Below the pieces are notes generated by a model. That model did not search any database. It saw nothing but the letters and a program-made list of their open reading frames with translations, and was not told where the DNA came from. From positions 138,811-202,810 of the forward strand of contig CAXXFJ010000004.1 of the NCBI GenBank assembly GCA_963677415.2: DNA of 64,000 nt. Direction: 5' to 3'. The position numbers and the translations under genes are program-made. Positions within the stretch are counted from its first letter, which is position 1. Each line of letters begins with the position of its first letter. This DNA comes from JAQUTK01 sp963677415 (GTDB lineage: Bacteria; Bacteroidota; Bacteroidia; Bacteroidales; JAQUTK01). Below are positions 63,540 to 64,000 of this stretch, one piece after another.

Positions 63540-64000
63540 AACGTAATGCTCTCATCCTGCTGATATTACTCAGCACGCTGCACTTCATGCTCAAATCTAT
63601 GATCCTGTATCATGGAGTTTGAGATGAAAAGAACTTCTTCCACGGAAGGTGAACTTCAGATGAAAGCTACTATTGAAGCTCCATGGCATCTTTATGATCA
63701 GAAACTTCCGGAAGGAGGGCCAGTGCCAACATCGTTTACTTTCAGTACCTTGAAAGGTGCCAAAAGAGTAGGGGAGGTTTATTCATTGACCAAACACACA
63801 TGAAGGAATTTGATAAAACCTTTGCGATGAACCTTCGTTGGTTCACCAAAGAAGTTACTTTTGCTCAGAAGTTTGCATTTGATGCTGCTACAGAGGCTAT
63901 TGTTGCTGGAGAAGTTCGATTTATGGTTTGTGACGACGAGAATTGTCTGCCACCTACCTCCGAGTCTTTCAATGTGACATCCACAAAGCAGGAGATGTTG
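63536..64000 (+). pseudogene. dsbD: Thiol:disulfide interchange protein DsbD, N-terminus, frameshifted and cut by the window end
   Basis: The start MKRNALILLILLSTLHF is a signal peptide. The periplasmic DsbD-alpha domain follows in three frames: EMKRTSSTEGELQMKATIEAPWHLYDQKLPEGGPVPTSFTF, then HMKEFDKTFAMNLRWFTKEVTFAQKF, then FMVCDDENCLPPTSESFNVTS, with the redox Cys pair in CDDENC. Intact DsbD carries electrons from cytoplasmic thioredoxin to periplasmic proteins. The gene continues beyond the window. Confidence 0.78.

Overview
The window looks like a chromosomal segment of a gut Bacteroides or close Bacteroidales relative. The evidence is promoters of the Bacteroides type (TTTG near -33, TAnnTTTG near -7, hardly any Shine-Dalgarno sequences), many secreted glycoside hydrolases (GH43, GH97, GH3, GH78, GH2, a serine-type sulfatase), the HU-related DNA-binding protein typical of the phylum, LytS/LytTR signalling, and housekeeping genes (RadC, LpxH-like, dihydroorotase, DsbD).

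Layout: 1-9.1 kb is carbohydrate metabolism (GH43, GH97, GH3) with an IS3 element at the left, beside a scrap of a second GH3 gene, plus a small pyridoxamine-oxidase/VOC operon. 9.1-34 kb is an accessory island full of mobile DNA: a TIR-like plus TPR gene pair between two similar ~195-bp repeats, an IS256 element with target duplication, an IS3-derived miniature element, three 2583-bp IS66 copies (one nested in another), a second IS3, a 195-bp MITE and an IS21. 34-49.5 kb carries a TlpA-like thioredoxin, Fic, HipBA, a split HipB/HipS/HipT module, DUF1697, YccF, LytS/LytTR, DUF302, DUF3788, a PAS histidine kinase, a sulfatase and a glutamine amidotransferase, ending at tRNA-Ser(TGA). 49.7-57.6 kb carries GH78, GH2 and a DUF349 protein. 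58-64 kb carries housekeeping genes that are nearly all frameshifted, mostly at short homopolymers, which looks like poor base quality near a contig end.

Main discovery: three reading frames at 15460-15903, 21052-24676 and 27184-28449 are pieces of one gene. Removing the IS66 and IS3 elements at their exact target duplications (AATTATAC, nested TTTTCTTT, AGATTATT, ATT) restores an unbroken frame of 5235 bp (1744 aa) that stops 4 bp before a CAP12-type TIR effector gene at 30070. The protein has a STAS-like N-terminus, a GHKL ATPase-like domain, two phosphoribosyltransferase-like loops, a CxxC motif and a second ATPase-like domain. I know no named system with this architecture. It looks like a two-gene NTP-dependent conflict system with a TIR effector whose large sensor/regulator was inactivated several times by transposons while the effector frame stayed intact.

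Functional themes: glycan foraging at both ends, and in the middle a defence and toxin-antitoxin cluster (ThsB-like TIR, CAP12-like TIR, Fic, two Hip modules). All function calls come from reading motifs; no database search was possible.
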